DNA from: Silvibacterium acidisoli
GTDB lineage: Bacteria; Acidobacteriota; Terriglobia; Terriglobales; Acidobacteriaceae
Assembly (NCBI GenBank): GCA_022870745.1
Contig: CP085323.1
Span: forward strand, 3,472,001 to 3,536,000
Direction: 5' to 3'
Length of the DNA stretch: 64,000 nucleotides
In this document: in pieces, positions 34,899 to 43,988 of the stretch
Position numbering within the stretch: position 1 is the stretch's first letter
How the letters are laid out: each line of letters begins with the position of its first letter
Made by a program: the position numbers and the translations under genes
Notes under the pieces: model-generated
Seen by the model: only the letters and a program-made list of their open reading frames with translations
Databases searched by the model: none
Told to the model about the DNA's origin: nothing

Positions 34899-36506
34899 CT
34901 AAGCGTTCTTCGCAATCCGCTCATTCAACATGCGAATTGCTCTCAAACTACTCAGCGCCGCGCCTTCCTGCCAGCCCACGAGATAGCTCACATAGTCGCC
35001 GATGAAATAAACCGATCCGTCGGGTTGCAACAGGGTTCGATAACCCGCGTTGGCATGATCGCCGCCCCTGCGAGTTCCAACCGCGTCGCTGTCTTCGCGC
35101 TGCGGCTGGTGCGGACCGTACGAGTTGATCCACGAGCCTTCAAGATGCGGCACAAGATGCCAGCCAATGTAGACAGGCTTCTCCAGCTCTTTCCCGTGGC
35201 CCGGATGCAGCTTCTCGACCGACGCGCGCGAGGCTTCGAATTTTTCGGGGAGGCTCATCCTGTCGAGCGGAGTTCCTTTGGCCGCACCATAGCCTGAGAG
35301 CAGGACGCCGCGATCGGTGAAGAAATCGGCCGAAGGCAGCCAGACCGGCGACAAACCCTCTTCGACATATTCAAGTCCACCATAGATGTTCTCGTCCTGC
35401 TCCCAGAAGCGGCGGCTCTCCCAGGCAATCTTGCAGTAGCCGTCGTAGTCGCACTCGTCGATGACCTTTTTGTATGGAGCGGAGAGGTTATTCGGAATTT
35501 TGCGCAGCAGGTGCAGAGGCATTGAGGTAAAACAGTAGTCTGCTTCAAGGGTCTTCTCGTGACCCTTCTGCGTGTAGGTCGCACGCACGCCGTGATCCAT
35601 CTTTTCAAGCCGTGTCACCACCGAGTTGTACTGCACGGTCTTGCCCAGTTCGCGTGCGAATGCGTGAGGAATGCTGTCCATACCGCCGACCGGCTGAAAC
35701 ATCGTCGCCTGCCATGCATATGACTCCTCGGCTAACAGATCGTTCCAGAAGTGGCCATCGAGCAGCGTATGCATCGAAAGCGGTTTGCTGAGAAGGCCAT
35801 CATCTTCACCCGCGCCAGGATCGGTCGCATAACCTGCTCTCTCCGAGCCCACATAACGGCCGTCCTTCGTAAGCGGGCCATAGCTCTTCAGGAAAGCGAG
35901 CATACGCTCTACATCTTCTTTCGATAGCTCCTGGTCGAGCTCGCCGGAACGGAGAGCCTTTTCGAGCAGCTCTGCCACGTGCCCGCGTGTGTCGTTCATC
36001 GCCTGGCGTTGCACGATGGGCTTGCCGCCGTTGACTGCGTCATTCTGCAGCCGGGTGCTGCGTGAGGTGTTGACTTCAACTTCAAGAGGGATGCCCAGCT
36101 TTCTGCAGTAGCCAAGCATGGTGCGATGATTCGAAGGCAGGCGCGCAGGACCTACATTCTGATAGTGGCCCGCGTCGAAGCTACATCGCTGGGTCGTTCC
36201 ATCGGTGAAGGCGACCTCGTCACCGCCGCGAATCGTCCAGTTGCGGCCTCCGGGTCTCGACAGCGCTTCGAGTACAGTGCAGTGGTAGCCAAGCGCGCGT
36301 AGTTCATAGGCGGCAACCAGTCCGGAGATGCCGCCGCCAAGAATCACAACCTTTACGCCACGGCCTGTGGCAGGATCGCCTTTGATCGTCTCTGCTTCGA
36401 GGCTTGCGGCAGGAATGACGCCAAGCGCGCGCATGCTGACATAAGCCGCGCCCAGACCTCCAGCCTGTGCGATGCGCGAGAGAAAGGTTCGTCGTGTCAG
36501 GGCCAT
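34899..36506 (-). CDS. Tat-exported FAD-dependent amine-oxidase-like protein
   Basis: The 535-residue protein begins with a Tat signal (RRTFLSRIAQAGG) followed by an FAD-binding Rossmann motif (VVILGGGISGLVAAYEL, about 54-70) and the PGGRNWTIRGG segment of the flavin amine oxidase group. The C-terminal FAD motif is VYFIGDYVSYLVGWQEGAAL. Export in folded form with flavin bound fits the Tat signal. The substrate is unknown (an amine, amino acid or carotenoid-like compound). GGAGAG 5 nt before 36506 supports this start over the open frame to 36557. Confidence 0.85.
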   Translation of the reverse strand: MALTRRTFLSRIAQAGGLGAAYVSMRALGVIPAASLEAETIKGDPATGRGVKVVILGGGISGLVAAYELRALGYHCTVLEALSRPGGRNWTIRGGDEVAFTDGTTQRCSFDAGHYQNVGPARLPSNHRTMLGYCRKLGIPLEVEVNTSRSTRLQNDAVNGGKPIVQRQAMNDTRGHVAELLEKALRSGELDQELSKEDVERMLAFLKSYGPLTKDGRYVGSERAGYATDPGAGEDDGLLSKPLSMHTLLDGHFWNDLLAEESYAWQATMFQPVGGMDSIPHAFARELGKTVQYNSVVTRLEKMDHGVRATYTQKGHEKTLEADYCFTSMPLHLLRKIPNNLSAPYKKVIDECDYDGYCKIAWESRRFWEQDENIYGGLEYVEEGLSPVWLPSADFFTDRGVLLSGYGAAKGTPLDRMSLPEKFEASRASVEKLHPGHGKELEKPVYIGWHLVPHLEGSWINSYGPHQPQREDSDAVGTRRGGDHANAGYRTLLQPDGSVYFIGDYVSYLVGWQEGAALSSLRAIRMLNERIAKNA

Positions 36507-36659
36507 GAACTCTCCATCTGCTACGAAGCAGTTCCGGAGAAATAGAGATCGGCGCACGCCGTAGCCGTGGGCTACAGCCGCTCATTTCAAGCGGACCCTG
36601 CTGTACTGTTTGGAGAATCATAATCCAGCTTGCGCAAAATCCAAGCCGGAAACTGGGGC

Positions 36660-37801
36660 TTAGTGCGACGGCAGAGCCACTTCTTCTGTCGGGCTGCTAA
36701 GCACCTGTTGTACCCGTTTTCGCGTTCGGAAGATAACGATCAGTCTCACCGTCAAGGCCAGGCCGCCGCCTATCGCTGTGCACATCACGCGGCGATGAGC
36801 GATATCCATTTCGGGGAGTTTCGTGAGCGAGAGCAGGAACACGATATAGCCGGTCAGGAACATTGCAAAGAGCGCGTAATTTACGTTCAGGGTCGCGTAA
36901 GAAAGCCATGCGAAGACTACAGTGAAGACGGCCAGTGTTACCGGAGAGGGCGTAAAGTGGGCGACAAACATGCTTATCAGCCATGCTCCGGCCATCGTGC
37001 CCACCGTGCGGGCAATGGCGCGGCGGACGGTATCGGCAAAGCCTGGCTTCAGCACCAGCAGGGCTGTCATCGGAATCCAGTAGCCGCTGGCAAAGTGCAT
37101 GCGGCGATAGATTTCGGTGCTGACGCCGAGCGTGATCGCCAGCCGGATGGCATAGGGCATCACCGAATCGGCAAAACGGTGCTGGCGCAGATCGCTGACT
37201 GCCTCCGAGAGCGCATCCCGCAGCGCGAGCTGCTCGGCAATTACGTAGCCGACGAGGGAATTGAGGTCTCGGCGCAGCTCAGAGAAAATCCGCAACAGCA
37301 GGCTGCTGCTCAATACCTGGATCGCACCGCCCGCCAGCATCAGGCAGGCGCGAACCGCTGCCGCCCGCGGCGAAAAGGGGAAGGCGGAGCCGACCAGCAG
37401 CGTGGTGACGCACTGCTGCGCCACCCAGCCGTATCCGGCCTCGCGCCGTGTGAGCATCCCATAGCCGAATCCCCAGGCTATGACAATCGGTATCAGCGTG
37501 AAGTTCGCGTGACCGGCGACCATGCCCAGGAAGACAGAGAAGGCTATGCCGAAAGAAGCAAATATCATCGGCAGCAGGCGCGAATTCCCGATAATCTGCT
37601 TGGCGCCGAATCCCACCGTCATGGCGCCGCCGCAGAGATCAGCGCAGCGCCGGGGTGTCCGGCGGCGAAACCGATGACCAGGCAAAGAGCCACAGGAAGG
37701 ACAAAAATGAGATCAGCGCGAAAGCTGCGCTTGTCCCATTCAAAGAGATAACTGTCAGAAAGATAATCACGAGCGATGGAGCGGGCCGTAGCTGTTGCCA
37801 T
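36660..37801 (-). pseudogene. FUSC-family membrane protein split by a -1 frameshift
   Basis: The N-terminal part (37801 down to 37619) reads MATATARSIARDYLSDSYLF and ends at a stop just after HPGAALISAAAP. The rest continues in another frame from AMTVGFGAKQ with the FUSC body (about 320 residues, several hydrophobic segments, GYWIPMTALLVLKPGFADTV). Adding one base in the gcggcggcgcc run near 37622-37630 would join them as ISAAGAMTVGFG. No slippery heptamer is visible, so a real mutation or a sequencing error is more likely than programmed shifting. FUSC proteins are thought to export aromatic acids or similar compounds. Confidence 0.8.
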
Positions 37802-37885
37802 ACTCTTCTAGGATGGCACGGCGGCGACCTCCTGCACGCCCGCGCATCGAACTAATGGAAAGCTATCCTCGAAGGAAGCACGAAC

Positions 37886-38314
37886 ATGCCAGCCATCCGA
37901 ACCTGCCGCAATTGCAAAGCGAAGAACCGCATTCCCGTCACCCACCTGGCCGATACCGGCCGCTGCGGAGCCTGCAAGGCAGATCTGCCTCCGGTCGATG
38001 AACCGCTTCAGGCGGATGCCGCGCTCTTCGACGAAGTAATCCAGAATGCAAAAGTGCCGGTGCTCGTCGACTTCTGGGCGGACTGGTGCGGCCCCTGCCA
38101 TATGGCTGCGCCGCAGGTCGCCATCGCCGCCGGGAACATGAAGGGGAAGGCCATCGTCCTCAAAGTCGATACGGAGAAGTATCCGCAGGTCTCGGCGCGT
38201 TACAACGTGCGCGGCATCCCCAACTTCATCGTCTTTCGCGATGGCAAGCTGGTGAACCAGCAGGCCGGAGTCGTCGGACACGAGCAGATGGAGGCCTGGC
38301 TGCGCCAGGCTTAA
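37886..38314 (+). CDS. trxC: Thioredoxin 2 with N-terminal zinc ribbon
   Basis: The 142-residue protein has an N-terminal zinc-binding domain with C7-X2-C10 and C27-X2-C30, then a thioredoxin fold with the active site WCGPC (67-71) and the cis-proline motif GIPNFIVF. Thioredoxin 2 reduces disulfides and is often induced by oxidative stress. Strong AAGGAAG lies before the ATG. It is monocistronic and followed by palindromic repeats. Confidence 0.93.
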   Translation: MPAIRTCRNCKAKNRIPVTHLADTGRCGACKADLPPVDEPLQADAALFDEVIQNAKVPVLVDFWADWCGPCHMAAPQVAIAAGNMKGKAIVLKVDTEKYPQVSARYNVRGIPNFIVFRDGKLVNQQAGVVGHEQMEAWLRQA

Positions 38315-38409
38315 TCTCGCTGCTTCCATTTGAGTTGTCATACGGGTTCCTCGTTGCACCCGGAATGACAATGCAGAGAATGATGCGGGTCAGAAAAGGA
38401 TACGGGTGC

Positions 38410-38442
38410 CCCATCCATGACAGTTTCATCGTCATGGATGGG
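38410..38442. repeat. GGGTGCCCCATCCATGAC palindrome, copy 1
   Basis: cccatccatgac (38410-38421) and gtcatggatggg (38431-38442) are perfect 12-bp arms; the left arm is preceded by gggtg. A second copy lies 21 bp further on. Confidence 0.7.
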
Positions 38443-38463
38443 TCTGCGACGGTCTCCTGACGG

Positions 38464-38496
38464 CCCATCCATGACCAACCCCGGGTCATGGATGGG
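38464..38496. repeat. GGGTGCCCCATCCATGAC palindrome, copy 2
   Basis: cccatccatgacc and ggtcatggatggg form perfect 13-bp arms around ccaaccc-type bases; the right side continues into ggcaccc. Together with copy 1 it fills most of the gap between trxC and the AIM24-family gene. Confidence 0.7.
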
Positions 38497-38611
38497 GCAC
38501 CCACCCGCTTCAGCGGTCGAGGTAAGCACTCTGGGCACCCCCAAACGCAGCCCATTCGTCACATCGGGATAAAATGCACTGGTAAATTCAGCAACGCCGG
38601 GAGTGCGTCAC

Positions 38612-39370
38612 ATGCAAAGTCGTATCGTCGGCACCACGATGCCGGTTCTGGAATTCCTGCTCGAACCCAACGAGTCCGTCATTTCCGAGGCAGGCGAGCT
38701 TTCCTGGATGTCGCAGAGCATCCAGATGACCACCCACACGCAGATGGCCGGAGGCGGAGGCTTCCTCGGCGCGCTCAAGCGTGTCGCCGGAGGCGGCAGC
38801 CTCTTCATGACTGAATACCGCGCCTTCGGTGCCCAGGGCGAGGTAGCCTTTGCCACCCACGTTCCCGGACACATCGTTCCCATCGAGGTCGGCGCGGGCC
38901 GCGAGCTGCTCATCCATCGCCACGGCTTCCTATGCGCCACGCCCGCAGTTCAGCTCGGCGTAGGCTTCCAGCAATCGCTTGGAGCAGGTATCTTCGGCGG
39001 CGACGGATTCCTGCTGCAGAAGGTCTCGGGGCAGGGAATGGCCTGGCTTGAGCTGTCTGGAGAAGTCGTCCAGCGCGATCTGCGCCCCGGCGAAACCCTG
39101 CGGGTACACCCCGGCCACGTTGGAGCCTTCGAGGGCTCGGTTTCCTTCCAGATCACCCGCATCAGCGGCATCCGCAACATGATCTTCGGCGGAGACGGCA
39201 TCTTCCTCGCCGCCCTCACCGGCCCGGGCCGCATCTGGCTCCAGACCCTGCCACTGCCGCGCCTCGCACACGCACTGCAGCCCTACCTGCCGACCGAAGT
39301 CGCCGAGCGCGCCGAAGGCGGAGTGGTCGGAGGCATCGTAGGCTCGGTGCTTTCGAACCTGGGACGCTAG
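38612..39370 (+). CDS. AIM24 / TIGR00266-family protein
   Basis: The 252-residue protein is mainly beta with many glycine-rich turns: PNESVISEAGELSWMSQSIQ, GGGGFLGALKRVAGGGSLFM, GFLLQKVSGQGMAWLELSGE, ETLRVHPGHVGAFEGSVSF and the C-terminal GGVVGGIVGSVL. This is the AIM24/YhbB-like family found across bacteria and in mitochondria; the molecular role is not established. The ATG at 38612 has GGGAG at 8 nt; a GTG three codons earlier is less likely. It stands alone between palindromic repeats. Confidence 0.85.
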   Translation: MQSRIVGTTMPVLEFLLEPNESVISEAGELSWMSQSIQMTTHTQMAGGGGFLGALKRVAGGGSLFMTEYRAFGAQGEVAFATHVPGHIVPIEVGAGRELLIHRHGFLCATPAVQLGVGFQQSLGAGIFGGDGFLLQKVSGQGMAWLELSGEVVQRDLRPGETLRVHPGHVGAFEGSVSFQITRISGIRNMIFGGDGIFLAALTGPGRIWLQTLPLPRLAHALQPYLPTEVAERAEGGVVGGIVGSVLSNLGR

Positions 39371-39392
39371 TCCGCAAACGAACCCTCGGGTG

Positions 39393-39431
39393 CCCCATTC
39401 ATGCCGCAGCCTCATCGCGGCATGAATGGGG
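39393..39431. repeat. GGGTGCCCCATTCATGCCG palindrome
   Basis: ccccattcatgccg and cggcatgaatgggg are perfect 14-bp arms around an 11-nt loop, preceded by gggtg. It lies between convergent genes (AIM24 family and dehydrogenase). Confidence 0.75.
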
Positions 39432-39485
39432 TGTCACAGCTTCTAAGGCCATGTTTCAGACGGGGAAGATCCTACCCCAGGCGCT

Positions 39486-40547
39486 CTAGAGTGTGATGAC
39501 TGCACGTCCAACAATCTCTCCTCCGCGAAGCAGGTCGATATATTCGTTGACGTTTTCCAGCTTTCCGAGCTTGAGGGTATGGCGGATCTTTCCCTGTTCA
39601 GCCAGCGACATCACCTCGCAAAGATCGTTGTAGTTGCCCCAGAAGGAGCCGTGATAGGTATATTCGCGAGCGACAAAAGGGAAGAGCGGCAGGTTGATCC
39701 TGTCACCGACGAGGCCGACGGAAGCGTAGTGGCCGCCGGGTGCGAGCAGACTGAAGCCGAGGGCGATCATATCCTCAGCACCAGCGCAGTCGATGACGGC
39801 GTCCAGTTCGCCCTGTCCGACTCCTTGCGATAATTCTTTGCGGATGGCGTCTGTCGATTTGCCCTGGATGTTGACGATGTAGTCGGCTCCATAGTCCTTC
39901 GCGATCGCGAGTTTTTCGTCGTTGCGTGCGAAGGCGACGATCTTCGAGCCGCCGGACATAAGCTTCGCGTACTGCACTCCATACGTGCCGAGGCCGCCAA
40001 TCCCGAAGACGGCGAGGATGCGTCCGGGGCCAAGAGCGCCCGCATCGCGCAGCTTTTTGATGCCGCGATAGGGTGTCAGCCCTGCGTCAGTGAGCGGAGC
40101 CAGTTCCTCTGGCTTCAGGTTAAAGCGTTTGTCGACCTTGATGAGATATCTCTCCGGCACTGGCAGGTATTCGCTGTAGCCACCATACGGCCCGAAGCCG
40201 GGCCAGCGTCCATGAACGCAGATGTGGGTGTCGCCTTTCTGGCAGAGCCGGCAGGTGCCATCTCCCCACCCACCGACTACGACGACCAGATCGCCTTCGC
40301 TGAAGCGGCCGCCCTTGGCGACAAGACTGCCAACCTTATCGATCTCTCCGGCGATCTCGTGGCCCGGAGTCAATGGAAACGTGGAATGCGCGTACTTCGC
40401 GAAGTACCCGTCGACCAGTTGCATGTCAGTGCGGCACATGCCGGCAGCTTTGACTTTTAATAGAACTTCATCCGCGGCAATATCAGGAATGGGCACATCT
40501 TCGAGGAGCAACGGTTGTTTATATCCGTGCATGCGTACAGCTCTCAT
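39486..40547 (-). CDS. Zinc-dependent alcohol dehydrogenase
   Basis: The 353-residue protein keeps its catalytic zinc set: Cys38 (GMCRTD), His63-Glu64 (GHEIAG) and Asp154 (PLTDAG), an Asp third ligand as in some archaeal and bacterial enzymes. Structural-zinc cysteines appear at 99, 102 and 110. The cofactor motif VFGIGGLGTYGVQYAKL is standard. It oxidises an alcohol or reduces an aldehyde; the substrate is unknown. AAGGAG lies 7-8 nt before the ATG. It has no close neighbours on its strand. Confidence 0.92.
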   Translation of the reverse strand: MRAVRMHGYKQPLLLEDVPIPDIAADEVLLKVKAAGMCRTDMQLVDGYFAKYAHSTFPLTPGHEIAGEIDKVGSLVAKGGRFSEGDLVVVVGGWGDGTCRLCQKGDTHICVHGRWPGFGPYGGYSEYLPVPERYLIKVDKRFNLKPEELAPLTDAGLTPYRGIKKLRDAGALGPGRILAVFGIGGLGTYGVQYAKLMSGGSKIVAFARNDEKLAIAKDYGADYIVNIQGKSTDAIRKELSQGVGQGELDAVIDCAGAEDMIALGFSLLAPGGHYASVGLVGDRINLPLFPFVAREYTYHGSFWGNYNDLCEVMSLAEQGKIRHTLKLGKLENVNEYIDLLRGGEIVGRAVITL

Positions 40548-40936
40548 GAGTTATCTCCTTATTTTGTCTTTCCCGTTCGAGACAAAATCCTGCAAGGCGC
40601 TGGCGGATGTTCCGTAAGCTCGTTCGAGAGTGGGCCGGAATGCTGTGGGCGGAATCATAGTACCGGTAATGCGGTCTGTAAACAGCCCACCTCGCCGGGT
40701 GCCCATTCATGACGCCGCCTCATCGCGGCATGAGTGGGCTAACACCATTTTCGAAAAAGCATGTAGCAGGAAGGTCTTCGCCGCGACCAGGGAGGAGCTG
40801 GTTTTATAGTTGACAGCGGCATGAACTTATATGTATGCCTTAGCGCTCTTACTATCTCAGCAGTTTCCGCCTGGTAAGACATTCAATACTCGGGCCAGAT
40901 TCCGGGCCATGCACCTAAGTTCATTCGGAGGTGTCT
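40548..40936. other. Intergenic region with a palindrome at 40701-40739
   Basis: It contains the dehydrogenase promoter and a dispersed palindrome (gcccattcatg ... catgagtgggc with one mismatch, extended by gccgc/gcggc). The right end holds GGAGG for the next small gene. I see no other gene. Confidence 0.5.
40701..40739. repeat. GGGTGCCCATTCATG palindrome
   Basis: The left arm gcccattcatgacgccgc pairs with gcggcatgagtgggc with one mismatch and a small bulge. It is the same family as the copies at 39.4, 41.4 and 45.1 kb. Confidence 0.65.
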
Positions 40937-41212
40937 ATGAGAATCTGCTTCACAATCAACGGCAAAACACACTGTTACTGGATACCGATCTATCTCTACC
41001 CGATCCAGATTCTGAAGCCCCATCCTCCAGAAAACTACGACTATCTTGTTGCCGACGCCACCATCGTTGCGACCATTGCAGACCTGGCGACCAGGCTGTC
41101 TGACAAGAAGGCGGGAGAAGCCATTTACGGCGGCGTTCAGCACGCCGTCAAAGCGATGCAGGCGCACGCAGGCCAGGGCGTCGAGATTCAGTTGGCTTCC
41201 GAGAGAGGCTAG
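40937..41212 (+). CDS. Small protein, unknown function
   Basis: The 91-residue product starts MRICFTINGKTHCYWIPIYL, has a proline/tyrosine-rich first half (YPIQILKPHPPENYDYL) and a helical second half (ATIVATIADLATRLSDKKAG). GGAGG lies 5 nt before the ATG. A GTG two codons earlier is possible. No signal, membrane segment or known motif is seen. It lies alone between two palindromes. Confidence 0.6.
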   Translation: MRICFTINGKTHCYWIPIYLYPIQILKPHPPENYDYLVADATIVATIADLATRLSDKKAGEAIYGGVQHAVKAMQAHAGQGVEIQLASERG

Positions 41213-41392
41213 AATTCGCCGGATGACGGATCGAAACACGGTGGCCCATTTACAAAGCCGCCAACACGATAAGTGCCCCATTCCATCGCGCCGACGACGC
41301 CCTCCGCCCGATCGATGGGGCATGCCTTTGCCTGGCGCCAGACGGTAGCTCGGAACTATGCCGCCTGCTAGCTCATCCATTGACGCCAGGTA

Positions 41393-41431
41393 CCCCATTC
41401 ATGCCGCTACTTCATCGCGGCATGAGTGGGG
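41393..41431. repeat. GGTACCCCATTCATGCCGC palindrome
   Basis: ccccattcatgccgc and gcggcatgagtgggg pair with one wobble. It is the same family as the 39.4-kb copy and lies 40 bp before the 3' end of the hydrolase gene. Confidence 0.7.
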
Positions 41432-41471
41432 CGCCTGCATCGGGTCGCGTTTTACAGTTCTCGAAGCCGAT

Positions 41472-42170
41472 CTATCGGGTGCCCGAGGCGGCGTCTTCGA
41501 TAACTTTTGCTACCTCTTCGGGATGAGAAAGCATTACAACGTGGCTCGAAGGCAGTGTCGTCGTCGTTGCGTTAAGCTGTTTGGCCATGCTTACCTCGTG
41601 TTCAGGTGCAATCATGCGATCGTTGCTGGCAACGATGTACCATGACGGCTTGCTGTGCCACGCTGCCTGTGTTGGCTGAGCTCCAAAGATCGAGCCCGAT
41701 GTCTGCGGCTGAGCTGCCGTCAGGAGTGCTTTTTCCTCCGTCGTCAAATCCTGGGCAAAATCGGTCTCGATGCCTTCCGCGGACAGAAGGATGAAGCCAT
41801 CCCCTACCGGAATGGCCGTCTGTGGGCCGGGCGGTGGTGGAAAAGGCTTGCTGATCTCCACAATGGACTGGCCGGCATCGGGGGCGAAGGCTGCCACGTA
41901 GACCAGCGCTGAAACCTTGGGGTCGTTGCCTGCCTCTGTGATGATGACACCGCCGTACGAATGGCCGACCAGGGTAACCGGGCCATCCTGCGCGGCAATG
42001 GCGCGCTTCGTGGCCGCAACGTCCTCTTGAAAAGTCGTAAGCGGGTTGGATACAGCGGTGACCTTGTATCCCTTGGCCAGCAGAAGGGGGATTACTTTAG
42101 ACCAGCTCGATCCATCGGCAAACGCACCGTGGACCAGGACGATATTTTTGGATTGATTGGCTTCGGACAT
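41472..42170 (-). CDS. Alpha/beta hydrolase
   Basis: The 232-residue protein has the alpha/beta hydrolase oxyanion and nucleophile motifs: NIVLVHGAFADGSSW near the start, GHSYGG (nucleophile Ser about 91), a late acid in IVASNDRMI and the His in SSHVVMLSHPEEV. This is the esterase group often seen beside AraC or TetR genes. The substrate is unknown. AAGGAG stands 6-7 nt before the ATG. It lies 107 bp downstream of an AraC-type gene on the same strand and may be its target. Confidence 0.9.
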   Translation of the reverse strand: MSEANQSKNIVLVHGAFADGSSWSKVIPLLLAKGYKVTAVSNPLTTFQEDVAATKRAIAAQDGPVTLVGHSYGGVIITEAGNDPKVSALVYVAAFAPDAGQSIVEISKPFPPPPGPQTAIPVGDGFILLSAEGIETDFAQDLTTEEKALLTAAQPQTSGSIFGAQPTQAAWHSKPSWYIVASNDRMIAPEHEVSMAKQLNATTTTLPSSHVVMLSHPEEVAKVIEDAASGTR

Positions 42171-42277
42171 GAGTACTCCTTCGTGGGGCCATTAGAACGA
42201 TGACCGCTCATGCCGATTCTGATCGGGAAGCCCGCGAAAACCGTTACCGGATATTGCGGTGCCTTGCCCTTCCTTGC

Positions 42278-43162
42278 TTATTGTTGGGCGGAGTTCCGGA
42301 AGGCTGATGGTGTAACGCCTACCGCGCGGCGAAAAGCCCGCGAGAAGTGACTTACATCCTCAAACCCCACGCCGATTCCGATCTCCGACACCGTGAGAGC
42401 GCTGACCCTAAGCAGATGCCTCGCTCGCTCCATGCGGCGATCCAGCACATACTGCGCCGGGGTGGACCCCAGGCTGCCCTTGAAGCTACGCAGAAAATGA
42501 AAGGGGCTCAGCCCGGCTGTCGCCGCCAGATCGGCTAACGAAATCTGCTGGTGCAGGTGGGTTTCGGCATAGGCTTGTACGGCGCGAACCTGTTTCGGCG
42601 CTAAACGTGGTCCAGTCTTTGTCGTCGTTGCTATGGCCCTGGCATGCTGGCAGGTCGCAAGTGCAATCGCCGTGGCGATGCATTCCAGCGCGATGCCATC
42701 TGGCGTGCTCGGATCGTTGCTCTCATGCATCAAGGCTCGCATCAGGTGGTTGATCGCCGGTGGACAGACGTTGAGCGAGTGCATGATGGGCATCGATGCT
42801 TTCCCGTCGGAGGACTGGACCATGCGATCAAAGGTTGCCGGGTCAAACGCCAGCGCCACGCCTTCCACGTTCCTCTCGAAGCGGACCTGGTGCCTGCTTC
42901 CCTGGGGCATCACCCACAGAGCACCGGGACGAATCCAGCGCAACCCCGAAAATTCAGGGCTCTTGATCTCTGCCTGCGCTGCTGGTCCGGTGTAGAGGAA
43001 AAGGTTGTGCTGCAGCAGTTCTCTTTCGCAGAACTCGGTCGGTTCCACCGCGTGATGCTCCACATGCAGCCCTCGTGCCGCCAGACCAGGATGCCTCCGC
43101 ACCACCCGCGGAACAATGGGCAGGATCTGGTTTCCCTCTAAAACTGAAATTAAGCCCGTCAC
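42278..43162 (-). CDS. AraC-family transcriptional regulator
   Basis: The C-terminal 100 residues contain the AraC double helix-turn-helix (ISLADLAATAGLSPFHFLRS; VSEIGIGVGFEDVSHFSRAF) ending SAFRNSAQQ. The N-terminal part resembles a cupin-type ligand-binding domain (RWIRPGALWVMPQGSRHQVR). The chosen GTG at 43162 has GAGGGG 9 nt upstream. The frame is open to a GTG at 43237, but that extension looks non-conserved. It follows a TetR gene and precedes a hydrolase gene. Confidence 0.85.
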   Translation of the reverse strand: MTGLISVLEGNQILPIVPRVVRRHPGLAARGLHVEHHAVEPTEFCERELLQHNLFLYTGPAAQAEIKSPEFSGLRWIRPGALWVMPQGSRHQVRFERNVEGVALAFDPATFDRMVQSSDGKASMPIMHSLNVCPPAINHLMRALMHESNDPSTPDGIALECIATAIALATCQHARAIATTTKTGPRLAPKQVRAVQAYAETHLHQQISLADLAATAGLSPFHFLRSFKGSLGSTPAQYVLDRRMERARHLLRVSALTVSEIGIGVGFEDVSHFSRAFRRAVGVTPSAFRNSAQQ

Positions 43163-43273
43163 GCTTCGTGTCCCCTCGATAAGCAGTGCCCTTCTTCTGA
43201 GGATTCTCAGGCAAATCCACGAAGGCTGCAAAAGCACGCGCTGGCGATGGAAGCATCCAGCGAATTGGGAAGA

Positions 43274-43966
43274 TCAATCGATTCCAAAAAGCTTATCGAA
43301 AACGATCGCGGCAATATGCTCAACATCTGCTGCTTCGAAGAGCGCAGGATCGAAAGTTTTCTCAAGCTGAAGTGCATGCAGAATCGTAAACGACGCGTGG
43401 ACGGCTTTTGTGCGAGAGAGCGATCCGATGGTTTGCTCGGGTTTTCCTAAACGGTTTGTATACTCAGCCTCTTCGTTCTCTGGGAGGATGCGCCTGTAGA
43501 CCTCAGAGAGCCGCTCACGCGCGTTGGGGTGACGGATGGTGTAGAGCTTGAACTCCAGGATGAGAAGGCTCCATGTGTTATCGCTTGCAAGCGAGACAAG
43601 ATATTGCCTGAGAATTCGCACGTTTTCTTCCGTCGAAGATGAACGCTCTAACAAAACTCTCATTGCGGAGCGCCGGCGAAGAGCATTTGCTTCAACCAGT
43701 GCGAGAAAGATCTCCTCTTTGCTCTTGAACTGGCCATAGATTGCGCCCTTGGTCCTGCCAGCCAGCTCGGCTATCTCGGCGAGGTCTGCTTTCTCGTAAC
43801 CATCACGTACGAAGATCTTCTCCGCTGCCTTGAGCAGGAGATCTCTGGTTTCCCTTGTGCGCTGTTCGTGTTTTGTTATCTTCACCGGTTTCACGTCAAC
43901 CGATATAGTAGCCGACCGGTCATGCCTTGCAGCATCTTGCGCGATGCTGCGTTCCTGTACCTGCAT
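43274..43966 (-). CDS. TetR-family transcriptional regulator
   Basis: The 230-residue protein has a TetR helix-turn-helix at about 35-85 (TRDLLLKAAEKIFVRDGYEK; LAGRTKGAIYGQFKSKEEIF) and a ligand-binding helical C-terminal part. The first 30 residues are a less conserved lead. AGGGG lies 5-6 nt before the ATG. It begins 22 bp after a secreted-protein gene and is followed by the AraC gene, so two regulators stand in one direction. Confidence 0.88.
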   Translation of the reverse strand: MQVQERSIAQDAARHDRSATISVDVKPVKITKHEQRTRETRDLLLKAAEKIFVRDGYEKADLAEIAELAGRTKGAIYGQFKSKEEIFLALVEANALRRRSAMRVLLERSSSTEENVRILRQYLVSLASDNTWSLLILEFKLYTIRHPNARERLSEVYRRILPENEEAEYTNRLGKPEQTIGSLSRTKAVHASFTILHALQLEKTFDPALFEAADVEHIAAIVFDKLFGID

Positions 43967-43988
43967 TTACGCCCCTGGCCTCCAGGTT

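Noticed and set aside
36660-37801. Programmed -1 frameshifting in the FUSC gene
   Set aside because: There is no X XXY YYZ heptamer or downstream stem at the junction, and a simple one-base loss explains the data.
38410-38496. Possible CRISPR-like repeats
   Set aside because: There are only two palindromes here, they differ inside, and they belong to a dispersed family. No spacers or cas genes are present.
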